A DNA stretch of 64,000 nucleotides, from contig BSBM01000260.1 of assembly GCA_027924585.1 (NCBI GenBank), positions 17,304,468-17,368,467 on the forward strand. Reading direction: 5' to 3'. Position numbers and translations under genes: made by a program. Source of the stretch: Larix kaempferi. Its lineage: Eukaryota; Streptophyta; Pinopsida; Pinales; Pinaceae. Positions 62,776-64,000 of the stretch are shown piece by piece. The notes beneath the pieces were generated by a model. The model did no database searches. It had not been told where the DNA came from and saw only the letters and a program-made list of their open reading frames with translations. How positions within the stretch are numbered: the first letter of the stretch is position 1; every line of letters begins with the position of its first letter.

Positions 62776-64000
62776 ATTATGCATCATTGATCACTCATAA
62801 ATATTGTGGTTTGTAGTAAGATATTTTTTTACTCATTTTTTCCCAAATTCAAATTCTTATTAAATATTAAAAATGAATTGTTGGAATTGAAAATATCAGT
62901 CGAGATTGGAAAATTGAATACAATGGGCATATTTTAGAGGATGGATCCATTTATGAATTTAAAATGTAATTTAAGAAATGAAAAATGGCAATTTAACTAA
63001 AATTATATAACCAAATTCCAGTGATGATAACAAAAAACAATCCAAAGCATATAAAGTCTAACCTACTCCATGTGACTTTTCATTAAAAAAGATAACACAA
63101 ATTCCAAACTTCCATTTATAAAATCACTATACTTTGATGCTTGTGTCAAAGAAACACACATAAATTATCATTGGCGAGCACAAAATACAGATTAGGGTTT
63201 CATTGCCTCTTCTAGGATTCGATGTAATGACCTCCAATTGAGCATCATCCGATAAGTAGAAGCTCGAATCCTTCAATTGAATGACTACAAATATCTACTA
63301 ATACAAATTAAATTGCATCTAATTCTACCTTTCCTTCCTAAGCCTCAAGGACTGTATTTCTCAAAGAAAAGAAAAAACACACACAACCTAATCTTGGAGA
63401 ATATATCCCATGACAACAACAGATCTATAGGAGCCTTACTTTAGCATTGTTTTTTACAAGAAAAAAGTATGAAGTTCCTCATTCATAACACTCTCCACAC
63501 TTGGATTAACATCATATATCACTCCAATCTTATAGACCACAAACATGAGCAAGGAACTCCAAAACATGTTAATAGGTTGTTCCTCATGCACAAAGTGGGT
63601 TGTTAAAGCATGCACCTTTCTTCTAACTACTTTATTTGTCTAGTATTTTGTTAGGTTAGTTTACAAAGGGTGGAGTTTCTTCCACTATCATTAATGCATG
63701 TCATTCACATGAAGATACATGGCAAGAAAAAATATCCTTAATATCTAGCCTAGAAATATTAATATCATCATTTAATATTCTATATCTAGTCTAGAAATAT
63801 TTTCTTTGATAATTTGAAAATGAAATTTGATAAAAATATATTCTTAAGGTGTATTTTGGCATTGATTTATTTATATACTATAGATCCCTTCAAAATTTTA
63901 GTATGATGTCTTCAAACAAAAAATTATACAAGAAAAGAGGTTTAGAGGAAATGTTGTTAGGAAATAGCATATTCTACTAATTCAATTATTTACCTCATCA
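62776..64000. other. AT-rich spacer, cut by window end
   Basis: Same sequence as 4601-5825 of unit 1; A (not G) at 62885. Nothing recognised. Confidence 0.7.

Larger units (their letters stand above)
58177..64000. repeat. Macrosatellite unit 4, first 5.8 kb
   Basis: Cut by the window end in the AT-rich spacer, before the second RNase H remnant. One private 1-bp deletion near 59175; agrees with unit 1 at the three sites where units 2 and 3 differ. Confidence 0.97.

Noticed and set aside
1-64000. Tandem array generated by LTR-LTR recombination
   Set aside because: Unit junctions do not coincide with the LTRs, and each unit keeps both LTRs and the internal region.
1-64000. tRNA, rRNA or snoRNA genes
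   Set aside because: No cloverleaf with A and B boxes or rRNA core sequence recognised; TGGTATCAGAGC is only the retroelement primer site.

Overview
The window is plant nuclear DNA. The evidence is a Ty1/copia LTR retrotransposon with an initiator-tRNA-Met primer-binding site, a decayed fragment of the nuclear nucleolar gene UTP20, long AT-rich simple-sequence tracts and no dense gene content. A large-genome seed plant, possibly a gymnosperm, fits this style, but the species is a guess. I found no intact host gene, RNA gene, CRISPR array, operon or biosynthetic/defence cluster.

The dominant fact is that the whole window is one tandem array of a ~19.4 kb unit: unit 1 (1-19392), unit 2 (19393-38773), unit 3 (38774-58176) and the first 5.8 kb of unit 4 (58177-64000). 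Units are almost identical: the ~4.7 kb I compared closely differ at only a few positions, and length changes sit mostly in homopolymers and AT microsatellites. The window starts inside the array, so the true unit boundary cannot be placed and the coordinates of unit starts are arbitrary.

Layout of one unit (unit 1 numbering): (a) 137-598 and 4187-4600, minus strand: a UTP20 (U3 snoRNP/SSU processome HEAT-repeat protein) pseudogene, split by (b) 599-4186: a copia element with 758-bp LTRs, encoding a gag-protease reading frame with an in-frame stop and a damaged protease motif, with integrase, RT and most of RNase H deleted; (c) 4.6-9.45 kb: AT-rich spacer with a second, older copia RNase H scrap at 6398-6664; (d) 9453-9530: a hairpin module with a 24-bp perfect palindrome; (e) 9540-11588: AT-rich pentamer and AAT microsatellite tract; (f) 11589-14834: a 3.2-kb degenerate satellite built from a ~10-bp unit around TTGAC (W-box core), whose strand orientation flips in blocks; (g) 14892-15059: an unrecognised 55-codon open segment on the minus strand; (h) 15495-15625: a second, diverged copy of the hairpin module; (i) AAT/ATT microsatellites and AT-rich spacer; (j) 17378-17602: a foldback with ~83-90-bp arms; (k) 17.6-19.4 kb: spacer without a recognised gene.

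Nothing here works together as a pathway. The history that can be read is: a UTP20 copy decayed, a copia element landed in it and itself decayed (its two LTRs differ by roughly 4 percent), and only later was the whole 19.4-kb block amplified in tandem, because the four copies share all these lesions. The most unusual items are the macrosatellite itself, the TTGAC decamer array repeated in every unit, and the paired hairpin modules. An assembly collapse/expansion artefact cannot be excluded from sequence alone, although unit-private and shared-by-pairs variants argue against simple copying.
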